Shown in pieces: positions 9,240 to 18,243 of a DNA stretch of 64,000 nt. Under the pieces are notes generated by a model. The model was given only the letters and a program-made list of their open reading frames with translations, did not search any database and was not told where the DNA came from. The stretch spans positions 2,356,001 to 2,420,000 of the forward strand of contig NZ_CP047358.1 in assembly GCF_030408855.1 (NCBI RefSeq), read 5' to 3'. Made by a program: the position numbers and the translations under genes. Position 1 is the stretch's first letter; the number at the start of each line of letters is the position of its first letter. Origin of the DNA: Corynebacterium glaucum (GTDB lineage Bacteria > Actinomycetota > Actinomycetes > Mycobacteriales > Mycobacteriaceae).

Positions 9240-9721
9240 GCCTCGACGACAATCCCACAGACGCGTTTGAGTTGTTGCAGTGCGTCGGCGTGCATCTGAG
9301 CCGTTGGCGCAGAGCATGCGTCCGCAAGCACACTGATGCGGTACCCGAGATCCGCACCGGTTACCGCAGTCTCGATGATCGCGTGGGCAGTGGAAAAACC
9401 GGCCAGCTCAAGCTCGTCGATCCTCATCGCCTGCAGTACCGAGTCAAGTTCCGTCCCGGCGAACGCATCCACCCCGAACTTGTCGATCACCACATCACCG
9501 TCGATCAAGCCGCAGCCATCAGCGATCTGTGCAGCCCCATCCGGGCCACCGTCCGAACCGTCTTGGCGAAGGAAACGCACCCAGATGATCGGCACATTGC
9601 CGGCACGGAACTGCGCAACCCGGCGCGCTATCGCGCTGATCAGCTCAGCCCGGGAGAGCGGCCCGCCCGCGAGGTCGAGGATCCAATCTTGAGCGTCGAT
9701 GACGACGAGACAGGAAGACAT
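9236..9721 (-). CDS. Isochorismatase-fold (cysteine hydrolase superfamily) protein lacking the catalytic cysteine
   Basis: A 161-residue protein of the isochorismatase-like hydrolase fold. It keeps the catalytic aspartate (D9 in SCLVVIDAQ) and lysine (K81 in DVVIDKFG). The nucleophile site reads AGFSTAHAIIETA, with Ala114 where nicotinamidase-type members have Cys. True isochorismatases such as EntB and PhzD also lack the Cys, having Gly there, so the reaction may not use a thiol. It follows the aldo/keto reductase gene on the same strand (17-base gap) and converges on hutI. Substrate unknown. Confidence 0.82.
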   Translation of the reverse strand: MSSCLVVIDAQDWILDLAGGPLSRAELISAIARRVAQFRAGNVPIIWVRFLRQDGSDGGPDGAAQIADGCGLIDGDVVIDKFGVDAFAGTELDSVLQAMRIDELELAGFSTAHAIIETAVTGADLGYRISVLADACSAPTAQMHADALQQLKRVCGIVVEA

Positions 9722-9738
9722 CGGTTCTCAGCGCTGAC

Positions 9739-10722
9739 CTAGTACCGGGACTCGACCGGCTCCGGCAGCGAGGTGATCGTTTCCATCTCCTCACTCGTGA
9801 GCTGGATGGTGCCCGCGTCACGGTTCGACTCAATGTGGCCGATGCTGCGGCTGCCGGGGATCACGGCCGTCGACTGGCTGAGACCGAGCACCCATGCCAG
9901 GGCAATTTGCGACGTAGCGACCCCGCGCTGATCGGCGATACGCTCAAGCGCTTCAACGATCTGCGCGTTCCGCTCCTGCGCATCAGGGGTGAACCTGGGC
10001 ATCCACGTCCGGAAATCACCCTCCATGAGTTTTGAGGTATCCAGCTTGCCCGTGAGGTATCCCCGTCCCAGCGGTGAAAAGGCCACGAGCGTCGCACCGT
10101 GTTCTTCGCACCAATCCAGGACACTCAGCGGCTCGGCGCCTTCCTTCGCCTCCTGAGGTTTGAGAGGGTCCCGGGTCCACACGGAAAGTTCGGATTGCAC
10201 CGCGGCGATTTGGGCCACCTCAGCAGCGGCAACGAGTTGCTCTACCGTGGCCTCACTGACACCGATGTGGCGGATCTTTCCGGCTTGCTGCGCCTCCGCG
10301 AGCACCTGCACCTGCTCTTGCACGGGGACCTCGGAATCTAACCGGTGCAAGTAGTACAGGTCGATGTGGTCTCGATTGAGTCGGCGCAGCGACTGCTCGA
10401 GCGCGTCCGTCAGATGTGCACGCGTGCCGTCGACGTGCATGGACAACGGTTCAACGCTGTCGACGACGATGCCGCCCTTCGACGCCACAAACGCGTCCGG
10501 ACAACCGACAAGCGCTCGACCAACGAGTTCTTCGTTGTGGCCTGCGGCGTACATATCACTGGTGTCGAAGTGTCGCACCCCTGCTTCGTAGGCACGTCGG
10601 ATTGTCTCCGCGCTCTGGCCGTCGTCAAGCTGCCCTGGCCTGCTGTACCCCCAACTGAAACCCATGCAACCGAGCCCAACCCTGGAACTCGACGGAAACA
10701 ATCTACCGATGTTCGTCCTCAT
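9739..10722 (-). CDS. Aldo/keto reductase
   Basis: A 327-residue NADPH-dependent oxidoreductase of the AKR superfamily with a TIM-barrel fold. The catalytic tetrad is recognisable: Asp and Tyr in HFDTSDMYAAGHNEELVG, Lys in DAFVASKGG, and the HRLDSEVPVQE histidine region. The C-terminal cofactor site is AVIPGSRSIGHIESN. It resembles the YajO/Tas-like group of unspecific aldehyde and ketone reductases. ATG 10722 is preceded by AAAGGGGTC. The isochorismatase-fold gene lies directly downstream and probably shares the transcript. Physiological substrate unknown. Confidence 0.92.
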   Translation of the reverse strand: MRTNIGRLFPSSSRVGLGCMGFSWGYSRPGQLDDGQSAETIRRAYEAGVRHFDTSDMYAAGHNEELVGRALVGCPDAFVASKGGIVVDSVEPLSMHVDGTRAHLTDALEQSLRRLNRDHIDLYYLHRLDSEVPVQEQVQVLAEAQQAGKIRHIGVSEATVEQLVAAAEVAQIAAVQSELSVWTRDPLKPQEAKEGAEPLSVLDWCEEHGATLVAFSPLGRGYLTGKLDTSKLMEGDFRTWMPRFTPDAQERNAQIVEALERIADQRGVATSQIALAWVLGLSQSTAVIPGSRSIGHIESNRDAGTIQLTSEEMETITSLPEPVESRY

Positions 10723-10778
10723 AGTGACCCCTTTGCTGAGCGCGTCTGTCCGCGGTTATGCGCGAGTATAGACCTAAA

Positions 10779-11951
10779 ATGTGGGCCATGAGCTCCGCCG
10801 TTGTCAGCCTCATCCACACCATCCTTTTCTCGTTCCTTTCCCTGTTCGGCCTGACCTCGCCGATGTCGAGTGTCCCGGAGCCGTCGTCAAGCATTCTGCC
10901 CAGCTCGAGCTCGCTCTCGGACATGCGCAACTTCCCCTTCGAAGTGATCAAGCATGAGCGGCATGCGGAGGGCTGGGCGATGGAGTTCCTCCCCGGCACC
11001 GACTACCTGCTGATTTCCGATCGCTCCGGCCTGCTGCAGCTGCGCGACCAGACCACCGGCGAGCTGCGCGAGGTAAGCGGAGTGCCGGAGATCTTCCACC
11101 AGTCCGAGGCCGGCCTCCACGACGTAGTCGCCGCGCCGAGCTTCACCCAGGACGGTGGCCTGTACGTGTCGTGGGTGCGCCCGCACGACAAAGGTGCGCA
11201 GGGTGTTGTGGGTTACGGCCACCTCGACACCGCCACCGCGCAGCTGAAAGACCTCAAGGTCATCTGGGAGCAGGACCCCGGCGAAAGCGACGGTCACTTC
11301 TCGCTGCGCATGTTGCTTATCGACGGCTTCTTGTACGTCACATCCGGAGACCGGCGCGATTTCACCCCAGCACAAGACGTGCGTACAAACCAGGGCAAGA
11401 CCCTTCGGTTGAACCTCGATGGAACGCCCGCTGTTGGCAACCCGTTCGCGGGTCAGGGCGGGCGCTCGGCGGAGATCTGGTCGATGGGGCACCGCAACCC
11501 GCTTGGCATCGCGGCAGATGAGAGCGGCCGCATCTGGGCCTCCGAGATGGGGCCGCAGGGCGGCGACGAGCTGAACCTGATTGTCGGCGGGGAGAACTAC
11601 GGTTGGCCCAACGCGTCGATGGGCAGCCACTACGACAACCAGCCGATCCCCGACCACGGGCCCGGCGACGGGTACCAGGCGCCCGCCGCGTACTGGAAAC
11701 CGGCGATTTCACCTGCCAACCTGATGATTTACACCGGCGAGCTGTTCCCGGAGTGGAAGGGCAATGCGTTCCTCGGCGGGTTGAGCGGCCAGACGATCGT
11801 GCGCATGCAGCTGAACGAGGACGGCACTGCCACGCAGCTGGACAAGTGGGACATGGGCCAGCGCATTCGGGCGCTGGAGCAAGCCCCCGACGGTGCCATC
11901 TGGGTGATGGAGGACAAGGGCGGGTACCTGCTCGAGCTGCGCCCGCGCTGA
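10779..11951 (+). CDS. Secreted glucose/sorbosone dehydrogenase-like (PQQ-type beta-propeller) protein
   Basis: About 390 residues. A hydrophobic N-terminal segment (SAVVSLIHTILFSFLSLFG) acts as signal peptide or anchor, followed by a Ser/Pro-rich linker and a six-bladed propeller of the glucose/sorbosone dehydrogenase family. Typical motifs are HAEGWAMEFLPGTDYLL, EAGLHDVVAAPSF, SDGHFSLRM, WSMGHRNPLGIA and EMGPQGGDELNLI. Such proteins oxidise aldose sugars, often with PQQ. Start is uncertain among ATG 10758, 10779 and 10788; 10779 is favoured because TATAGA ends six bases before it, fitting a leaderless mRNA. No PQQ synthesis genes are in the window. Confidence 0.85.
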   Translation: MWAMSSAVVSLIHTILFSFLSLFGLTSPMSSVPEPSSSILPSSSSLSDMRNFPFEVIKHERHAEGWAMEFLPGTDYLLISDRSGLLQLRDQTTGELREVSGVPEIFHQSEAGLHDVVAAPSFTQDGGLYVSWVRPHDKGAQGVVGYGHLDTATAQLKDLKVIWEQDPGESDGHFSLRMLLIDGFLYVTSGDRRDFTPAQDVRTNQGKTLRLNLDGTPAVGNPFAGQGGRSAEIWSMGHRNPLGIAADESGRIWASEMGPQGGDELNLIVGGENYGWPNASMGSHYDNQPIPDHGPGDGYQAPAAYWKPAISPANLMIYTGELFPEWKGNAFLGGLSGQTIVRMQLNEDGTATQLDKWDMGQRIRALEQAPDGAIWVMEDKGGYLLELRPR

Positions 11952-12037
11952 TCCGTTGCACTTGGCCGGAATGGCAAGGGGCGCCACCCCGGTTGGGATG
12001 ACACCCTGAGCCTCGCTTTGGTGTGGCGGGTTAGTGA

Positions 12038-13168
12038 CTACAGGTAGTCGTAGTTGATCTCGGTCTCCGGATCGAAGAAGACGGAGCCGCCCTCCATCGG
12101 GCGCAGGTAGATGGTGTCGCCCTGATCGATGTCAATGCCGCGCGGCACCTTGACCGTGATGCGGTCACCGCGCACGGCGACCTTGCTGTCCGCCTGTTCC
12201 TGACGGCTGCCGTAAACGTAGAGCTCAGAACCGAGGTGCTCCACGATGTCGACGTGCACCGGCAGGCCGTACTGCTCGCCCGCATGATTCACACCAGCGA
12301 TCTCCCAGTTCTCCGGGCGCACGCCAACAACCACGCGGTCCGTCTTCACCTTTGCCGCCAGCTCACGCGGCATGTAGTAATCCAGCGCGTGATCCTTACC
12401 GCCGACAACGCGGCCGTCGATGAACGGCACGTTCTCGATGATCGTCATGGCCGGTGAACCGATGAAGGTGGCCACGAAGGTGTTACCCGGGTTGTTGTAC
12501 AGGGTGTCCGGGGTGTCTACCTGCTGGAGGATGCCCTTCTTCAGCACGCACACGCGATCGCCCATGGTCATCGCCTCGGTCTGGTCGTGGGTGACGTAGA
12601 CCGTGGTGGTACCCAGCTCGCGCTGCAGCGCGAGGATTTGCGCGCGGGTGGACACACGCAGCTTCGCGTCCAGGTTGGACAGCGGCTCATCCATGAGGAA
12701 GACCTTCGGCTGGCGCACAATTGCACGCCCCATGGCCACGCGCTGGCGCTGACCACCGGACATTGCCGCCGGCTTCTTATCGATGAGGTCCTCGAGCTCG
12801 AGCATCTTTGCGGCGAAGGCGACACGCTCCTCGATCGTCGCCTTGTCCACCTTGGCGTTCTCAAGCGCGAACGCCATGTTCTGGCGTGCCGTCATGTTCG
12901 GGTACAGGGCGTAGGACTGGAACACCATCGCGACATCACGCTCGCGGGGACGGGTTTCCGTCACGTCCTGGCCGTCGATAAGAATCTGCCCCTCATCGAC
13001 CGGCTCGAGACCTGCGAGCATGCGCAGCGTGGTGGACTTGCCGCAGCCGGATGGTCCGACGAGGACCAAGAACTCGCCGTCCGCGATCTCCAGGTTGACA
13101 CGGCTCACCGCTGGCGGACGCGCTGGGTCATAAATGCGAGACGCTTGGCGGAACTCAACGGTTGCCAT
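12038..13168 (-). CDS. ugpC: ABC transporter ATP-binding protein UgpC (MalK/MsmK type)
   Basis: The 376-residue ATPase energises the sn-glycerol-3-phosphate/glycerophosphodiester importer. Walker A GPSGCGKST at 38-46, Q-loop VFQSYALYP, signature MSGGQRQRVAMGRA from 136, Walker B FLMDEPLSNLD, H-loop VTHDQTEA. A C-terminal regulatory OB-fold extension with VVVGVRPENWEI (TOBE type) is typical of the MalK/UgpC group. Last gene of ugpAEBC, 32 bases after ugpB. ATPases of this type can be shared among sugar importers, but the gene order supports the ugp assignment. Confidence 0.93.
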   Translation of the reverse strand: MATVEFRQASRIYDPARPPAVSRVNLEIADGEFLVLVGPSGCGKSTTLRMLAGLEPVDEGQILIDGQDVTETRPRERDVAMVFQSYALYPNMTARQNMAFALENAKVDKATIEERVAFAAKMLELEDLIDKKPAAMSGGQRQRVAMGRAIVRQPKVFLMDEPLSNLDAKLRVSTRAQILALQRELGTTTVYVTHDQTEAMTMGDRVCVLKKGILQQVDTPDTLYNNPGNTFVATFIGSPAMTIIENVPFIDGRVVGGKDHALDYYMPRELAAKVKTDRVVVGVRPENWEIAGVNHAGEQYGLPVHVDIVEHLGSELYVYGSRQEQADSKVAVRGDRITVKVPRGIDIDQGDTIYLRPMEGGSVFFDPETEINYDYL

Positions 13169-13200
13169 GTGTGACTCCTTTTCTCCTAATCGGACTGGGG

Positions 13201-14523
13201 CTAGTTCTTCAGGTTCGGGGTGATGTCACGGTCGATGACCTGCTGGGTCTCCTTATCCAGGTCAGCGAACACCTTCTCCACGTCCTGGCCACCGTTGGTG
13301 ATCTTGTCCAGGGCGCCACCGATGCGCTTGCCGCCACCCGGCACGAAGACGCGGGCGTAGTCCTGCGGCTTGGTGTTTTCGTTGAGCTGCTTGATCGCGG
13401 TCTCAGCGTTCGGGTTCTCATCCAGGAAGGTGCGCTCCTCCGGATCCTCCAACGCGTCCTTGCGCACCGGCATGTAACCGGTCTTCTGGCTGAACATGAT
13501 GGTGTTCTCGGTGTTGGTGATGAAATCGACGAACTTGATCGCGTTCGACTTGCGGGTGTCGGAGATGCCGTTCGGGATAGCCAGACCAGCGCCACCGGTT
13601 GCGGCGGACGGGCCCGGGCCAGGGAGGTAGGTGGTGATGAACGGGATGGTCGCGGAGTCGGTCAGGCCTGCGAGGGAACCAGTCGACTGCAGCAGGGCAG
13701 AAGCGTTGCCGTTGCCGAAAGCGACGGTCGGGTCGGTGCTGATCTCGATGTGGCCCTTGTTCACCTGGTCCTGGAGGAACTTAGCTGCCTCAAGCGTCTT
13801 CGGGTCGGAGAAGGACGGCTCCCACTCGTTGGAGTACGCGCCGCCGAATGCCCACACCATGCCCTGGAAGTACCAGTCGAGGTAGTTCGAGCCGTCCGGG
13901 ATGACCAGTGCCGGGTTACCGGTCTGCTCCTTCAGCTTTGCAGCCCACTCATCGAACTCTTCCCAAGTCTCCGGGCCACGATCTGCCGGCAGGCCAGCAG
14001 CAGCCAGATCGTCGGTGTTCCAGTACATCAGGTTGGTGGAGCGGGAGTACGGGGCACCGTAGTGCTTGCCGTTGTACTCGTAGTCCTCGCGCAGGGTGTC
14101 AACGTAAGAATCCGGGTCCAGGCCTTCCTTCTCCCACAGCTCATCGAGCGGGGTGGTTGCCTCGTTGAGGGCGAAGTTGAACCAGGTCACGTCGGAAGCG
14201 ACGATTACGTCCGGCAGGTCAGAACCAGCCAGTGCTGCGTTGAATTTCTGGGCGAGCTCCTCGTAGGACGAACCGGCGGTGACCAGCTCGACGGTCAGGT
14301 CCGGGTTCTCCTCCTCGAATGCTGCGATCAGCTCGAGCTCGAGGTCGCGGGAGGAACCCGGGTGGTTGGACCAGAAGACGATCTTGTTCTCGTCGCCGCC
14401 AGCGTTGCCATCGTTATTGCCGCCGGTAGTGCTGCCGCCTGCACAAGCGGTCAGGGTGACAGCGGTCAGCGCTGCAACCGTGGCTGCACCGATGCGCTTA
14501 CGAAGAGAGTTGGATGCGAACAT
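13201..14523 (-). CDS. ugpB: Glycerol-3-phosphate-binding lipoprotein UgpB
   Basis: Family 1 extracellular solute-binding protein, 440 residues. The signal peptide (KRIGAATVAALTAV) ends in the lipobox LTAC with Cys27, so the protein is lipid-anchored on the outer face of the membrane. UgpB-like features include NKIVFWSNHPGSSRDLELELIAAFE, NLMYWNTDDLAAAGL and ATGGAGLAIPNG. It delivers G3P or its diesters to UgpA/UgpE. The ugpE stop lies 60 bases upstream, a gap wide enough for a stem limiting expression, though I see no clear hairpin. Confidence 0.92.
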   Translation of the reverse strand: MFASNSLRKRIGAATVAALTAVTLTACAGGSTTGGNNDGNAGGDENKIVFWSNHPGSSRDLELELIAAFEEENPDLTVELVTAGSSYEELAQKFNAALAGSDLPDVIVASDVTWFNFALNEATTPLDELWEKEGLDPDSYVDTLREDYEYNGKHYGAPYSRSTNLMYWNTDDLAAAGLPADRGPETWEEFDEWAAKLKEQTGNPALVIPDGSNYLDWYFQGMVWAFGGAYSNEWEPSFSDPKTLEAAKFLQDQVNKGHIEISTDPTVAFGNGNASALLQSTGSLAGLTDSATIPFITTYLPGPGPSAATGGAGLAIPNGISDTRKSNAIKFVDFITNTENTIMFSQKTGYMPVRKDALEDPEERTFLDENPNAETAIKQLNENTKPQDYARVFVPGGGKRIGGALDKITNGGQDVEKVFADLDKETQQVIDRDITPNLKN

Positions 14524-14583
14524 GGGGGGACTCCATTCTTGGGGGTTATAGGGGTGAAGTTGTGTTGGGTTGTTGGACGGCGG

Positions 14584-15579
14584 TTATCCCTTGACCGCGC
14601 CAGCGGTCAGGCCTTTGATCATTTGCTTCTGCAGGAGCAGGAACACGATGATCATCGGCAGGGTGGTAAGCACGGTGCCGGCCATCACCGGTGCCCAGTT
14701 GGTCAGTCCCTCTGCGTCCTGCAGGCGGGTCAAACCGACCGGAAGCGTCGTCGCCGCTGGGGTGTCCGTGATCAGGAACGGCCACAGGTACTCATTCCAT
14801 TCGTTGACCACGGTGATCAGGACGAACGCGGACAAGGTCGGCCAAGACATAGGCAGCACCACGCGAAAGAGCTTGGTAAAGAATCCGGCACCATCCATGT
14901 CAGCGGCCTCCATGATTTCGCCCGGCAGCGACTGGAAGTGGTTGCGCATGAGGAAGCAACCGAATGCCACGCCGGCAAGCGGGATGATTACGCCCTGCCA
15001 GGTGTCACGCCAGCCGATCGAGGCCACGAGCGCGTAGTTGGAGATGATGGTGATCTGGTTCGGCACCATCAGTGCCGCGATCACGAGCAGGAACAGTGCG
15101 TTGCGGCCCGGGAACCGCAGGAACGCAAACGCGTACGCCGACATCACGCCGAGCACGACCTCGATCACCGTGAGGATAAGCGTGATGCCGATGGAGTTGC
15201 GCAGGTAGTTCTGGAAACCGGAGGTCTCCCACACACGCGCGTAGTTGCCCGGCTCGAACGGGTTCGGCCAGAAGGTGATCGGGTCCGAGTACACGTCCTG
15301 GTACGTCTTGAAGGATGTGATGACGATGAAGTACAGCGGAACCATGATCAACAGCACGGTGAGCACGAGCGCGAGGTAGCCAAACATCTTCATCCCAGGA
15401 GAGCTGTAATCTGCGCCTCCGCCCTTGCGCTTGCGCTGGGCTTCTGAAATGACCGGCTCGCCCTCTGCTTGGCTGCCCGGCACCGGGGGCATATCACGCT
15501 CTTCGTGGGTTGCCGCCGACGCAGACACTGCTTTTGCAACCTTGGCGGTCTTTTTGCCCTGAGTAAATTTCGTCGACAT
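14584..15579 (-). CDS. ugpE: UgpE-type ABC permease (MalG family)
   Basis: A 331-residue binding-protein-dependent permease of the CUT1 family with six or so helices and the EAA loop GEIMEAADMDGAGFFTKLFRVVLPM that docks with UgpC. The protein begins with an unusually long cytoplasmic N-terminus (about 60 residues, Lys/Ala/Glu rich) before the first helix, which is not needed in E. coli UgpE. The ATG directly abuts the ugpA stop codon, indicating coupled translation. Pairs with UgpA to form the channel. Confidence 0.92.
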   Translation of the reverse strand: MSTKFTQGKKTAKVAKAVSASAATHEERDMPPVPGSQAEGEPVISEAQRKRKGGGADYSSPGMKMFGYLALVLTVLLIMVPLYFIVITSFKTYQDVYSDPITFWPNPFEPGNYARVWETSGFQNYLRNSIGITLILTVIEVVLGVMSAYAFAFLRFPGRNALFLLVIAALMVPNQITIISNYALVASIGWRDTWQGVIIPLAGVAFGCFLMRNHFQSLPGEIMEAADMDGAGFFTKLFRVVLPMSWPTLSAFVLITVVNEWNEYLWPFLITDTPAATTLPVGLTRLQDAEGLTNWAPVMAGTVLTTLPMIIVFLLLQKQMIKGLTAGAVKG

Positions 15580-16533
15580 TTACTTGTCCAGCCTTTCCTG
15601 CAGCTTGATCTGGGCGACGGTGATGATCAGGACAACGATGAACATGATGGTGGCCACAGCGGCGCCGTAACCAGCGCGGTTGTTCACAAAGGTCTCGGTG
15701 TAGACCTGGAACACCATGGTGGTGGTGCCGTAGCCGTACGGGCCGCCACGGGTCATGGCGTTGATCACGTCGAAGACCTGGAACGAGTTCAGCAGCACGG
15801 TGATCAGCAGGAAGAAAGTTGTGCCGCGCAGCTGCGGCAGCACCACCCGGAAGAAGTGGCGCACCGGCGAGGTGCCGTCAATTTCCGACGCTTCGTCCAA
15901 ATCCGCGCGACGGCCCTGCAATGCAGCCAGGTAGATCACGAAGACGTAGCCGACGTTCTTCCAGATGTAGGTCACCGTGATCATGAACATTGCCCAGCCC
16001 GACTGCTGGTAGAAGTTCGGCACCGGGATGTTCACCAAGCCCAGGAAGAACTGGATCAGGCCGTATTTCGGGTCAAACACGAATTGGAAGGCCACACCGA
16101 TCGCTGCACCGGCGATCACGTACGGCGCGAAGACCATCGATCGAACCGCGGAGCGGCCGAACAGTTTCTGATCCAGCAGAATCGCCAGGAGCAGACCAAT
16201 GACCATCGAACCCGCCACGGCGAAGAAGGTGAAGATCACGGTGTTCCACACCACGGTCGGCGTCTCCGGCGCTGTGAACCAATCGGTGTAGTTCTTCAGC
16301 CCGACGAACGTCATGTTCGGCGAGGAAATGTTCCAGTTGTAGAATGAGATTCGGATGTTGTCGATCAGTGGGCGGTAGGTAAACAGGATCAGCAGAGCCA
16401 AATTCGGCAGGATGAGCAGCGCCGCTAGGCCGACCTGGTGCCAGTCGATCCGACCTTTCCGCTTTTTATACGTTGCTGCGTATTCCTCGGAGACCTCCGG
16501 CTCCACGGAGACTGCAGGAATCATCGTGTTCAT
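15580..16533 (-). CDS. ugpA: UgpA-type ABC permease (MalF family)
   Basis: First gene of the ugpAEBC operon: 317 residues, six predicted helices, with the cytoplasmic EAA loop LDEASEIDGTSPVRHFFRVVLPQL. The order ugpA-ugpE-ugpB-ugpC is that of C. glutamicum, where the operon belongs to the phosphate-starvation (PhoRS) regulon. The 118 bp upstream (to 16652) must hold the promoter; I could not identify a convincing PhoR site there by eye. Imports G3P and glycerophosphodiesters as phosphate sources. Confidence 0.92.
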   Translation of the reverse strand: MNTMIPAVSVEPEVSEEYAATYKKRKGRIDWHQVGLAALLILPNLALLILFTYRPLIDNIRISFYNWNISSPNMTFVGLKNYTDWFTAPETPTVVWNTVIFTFFAVAGSMVIGLLLAILLDQKLFGRSAVRSMVFAPYVIAGAAIGVAFQFVFDPKYGLIQFFLGLVNIPVPNFYQQSGWAMFMITVTYIWKNVGYVFVIYLAALQGRRADLDEASEIDGTSPVRHFFRVVLPQLRGTTFFLLITVLLNSFQVFDVINAMTRGGPYGYGTTTMVFQVYTETFVNNRAGYGAAVATIMFIVVLIITVAQIKLQERLDK

Positions 16534-16651
16534 GAGGAACGAAATTAGAATCCCCGAATGAACAGACGATGAAATTGGATTTGTATTACAGGGAACTTAA
16601 CGTTGCATGTGCGTTACTTTGATGAACACTCGTCGAACTGTTGTTGCGATG

Positions 16652-17419
16652 TCACACATTCGTACCCTGCGGAAAGTGCGTCCCCTCAAACACCTCAACC
16701 GCGATGTGCGGCAAATCAGTGCCAATCAGGCTCGCCCCGCGCTCACGCAACCACAGCATGTCCTTCGGCAAATTCACCGTCCACACATAGCTCGGCACAT
16801 CGCCACCCAATAGCTCCGGCTCCGCCTTCGCCTGCCGCATCGACGGCCCCACACCGCACGTCCCGATCCGCTCGAACGGCGCCCCGCCCTTCCCCGTCAG
16901 CAGCGGCTCAGGGTCAAGCAGCAGGAAGGACTGCAGCTCAGGCAGCAATTCCTCGAACCGCTCAATCGCTTCGGGATTGAAGGAAATCAGCTGCACCCGC
17001 TCGTCTGAATCCATCCCGCGCGCACGCAGCACGTCGGCCACGGCCTGCTCCAGCCGGTCACCAAAGGGCGACGGATGCTTCGTCTCAATCAGAATCATCT
17101 TGCCCGGGTGCGCATCGAGCAGGTCCAACAGCTCGTCGAGAAGCAAAAGCTCCTGCGGGTCACTCTGGGTGCCAAAGTTAAGCTCTTTGAGCTTATCGAC
17201 GCCCATTTCAGCGACCTCCCCACTCCCGTCCGACGTGCGATCCACCGTCTGGTCATGGATGACCACGACTTGGCCGTCGGCGGTGAGGTTCACATCGCAT
17301 TCGATGCCGGCAACGCCGTCGAGCTTGAGGGCTTCTTCGAAGGATCGGCGGGTGTTTTCGGGATAGATGCCGTTGAGGCCGCGGTGGGCGATGATGCCGG
17401 TGGTGGTGGGTGTGGACAT
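16652..17419 (-). CDS. Glycerophosphodiester phosphodiesterase (UgpQ-like)
   Basis: Hydrolyses glycerophosphodiesters to sn-glycerol-3-phosphate and an alcohol. The 255-residue TIM-barrel has the GDPD hallmarks: IIAHRGLNGIYPENTRRSF, the metal-binding GIECDVNLTADGQVVVIHDQTVDR and the strand motif LIETKHPS. Start set at ATG 17419 (MSTPTTTG), with AAGGAGCG about 9 nt upstream; the open frame reaches 17578 but would overlap the next gene. Immediate proximity to ugpAEBC suggests it processes the imported diesters. No signal peptide, so cytoplasmic. Confidence 0.93.
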   Translation of the reverse strand: MSTPTTTGIIAHRGLNGIYPENTRRSFEEALKLDGVAGIECDVNLTADGQVVVIHDQTVDRTSDGSGEVAEMGVDKLKELNFGTQSDPQELLLLDELLDLLDAHPGKMILIETKHPSPFGDRLEQAVADVLRARGMDSDERVQLISFNPEAIERFEELLPELQSFLLLDPEPLLTGKGGAPFERIGTCGVGPSMRQAKAEPELLGGDVPSYVWTVNLPKDMLWLRERGASLIGTDLPHIAVEVFEGTHFPQGTNV

Positions 17420-17447
17420 ACGTGCTGCGCTCCTTGAGATACTCGCC

Positions 17448-18239
17448 TTACAGATCGAACGTAAACTCCGGACGGGCCAAGTGCACCTGTTCCGAACCAA
17501 AAGTGGCTTTTGCCCGTCGCACAGATTCCTCCCCATTATTGGGATCTTCAAGGTGGGTGAGAATGAGATTCTCCACACCAGCTGATGCTGCGATTTCCCC
17601 AGCGAGAGCTGGGGTTAGGTGCCCATGCTCGGCCATTGCTTGCTCGCGGGGATCGAGATACGTTGCCTCACAAACGAATGCCGTCGCATCCGAAGCGGCG
17701 TCGCGCAGCCCTTCGCAATCCCCCGTATCAGAGCTGAATACTAGGGTTCTCCCCTCGGCTTCGAAACGGAGTGCAGCAGACGGTACCGCGTGCCTTGCCT
17801 CAAACGTGGTGAGCGTTAACCCTGCAAGTTGAAGTTCGGTGCGCCCGCCGTCCATCGGCATCTCATTTACTTCAAAGTTTCCGGTGATCGGGCGAGCCAT
17901 GGTCGGCAAGGATTCTATGCCGAAAAGATCGTCGAAACGGGCAAGTTTCTCGGTCTCGCCGGAGGGAAGGAGAACTGGAACCGGATCACGTACCACCGGA
18001 AATGTCCACCTGAAAGCCCATGCCATCATGTCGAGTGAGTGATCGGCATGCATGTGCGTGAGCACAATGGCCTTTAGCTGGTCTAGCTCGAAGCCCTGCT
18101 GAAAGTAGCTCAACATGACGCCCGGTCCGGAGTCCACGAGTACTACGCCTTCACTGGTTTGCAGAAGGTACCCTGAAGCTCCTCCGTGCTCCGATGGTGC
18201 GGTTGCATTAGAACCAAGAACCTGAAGTCTGATTGTCAT
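17448..18239 (-). CDS. Metallo-beta-lactamase-fold hydrolase
   Basis: 263 residues with the zinc-binding signature VLTHMHADHSLDM, a second aspartate/histidine region VFSSDTGDCEGLRD and C-terminal LTHLEDPN, placing it with RNase Z/cyclic-phosphodiesterase-like MBL enzymes. It is the last gene of the ABC importer block: only four bases separate it from the ATPase gene, so it likely acts on the imported compound or a product. A phosphodiester or phosphonate substrate would fit the glycerophosphodiesterase next door, but this is inference. Confidence 0.85.
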   Translation of the reverse strand: MTIRLQVLGSNATAPSEHGGASGYLLQTSEGVVLVDSGPGVMLSYFQQGFELDQLKAIVLTHMHADHSLDMMAWAFRWTFPVVRDPVPVLLPSGETEKLARFDDLFGIESLPTMARPITGNFEVNEMPMDGGRTELQLAGLTLTTFEARHAVPSAALRFEAEGRTLVFSSDTGDCEGLRDAASDATAFVCEATYLDPREQAMAEHGHLTPALAGEIAASAGVENLILTHLEDPNNGEESVRRAKATFGSEQVHLARPEFTFDL

Positions 18240-18243
18240 GGGA

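Noticed and set aside
13162..15447. 761-codon plus-strand open frame antisense to ugpB and ugpE
   Set aside because: It mirrors two well-defined genes on the other strand, has biased His/Arg/Asp-rich composition typical of shadow frames and no recognisable domain or ribosome site.
16534..16651. PhoR box upstream of ugpA
   Set aside because: Phosphate control is expected from C. glutamicum, but I could not find convincing direct repeats at the expected spacing in this interval.
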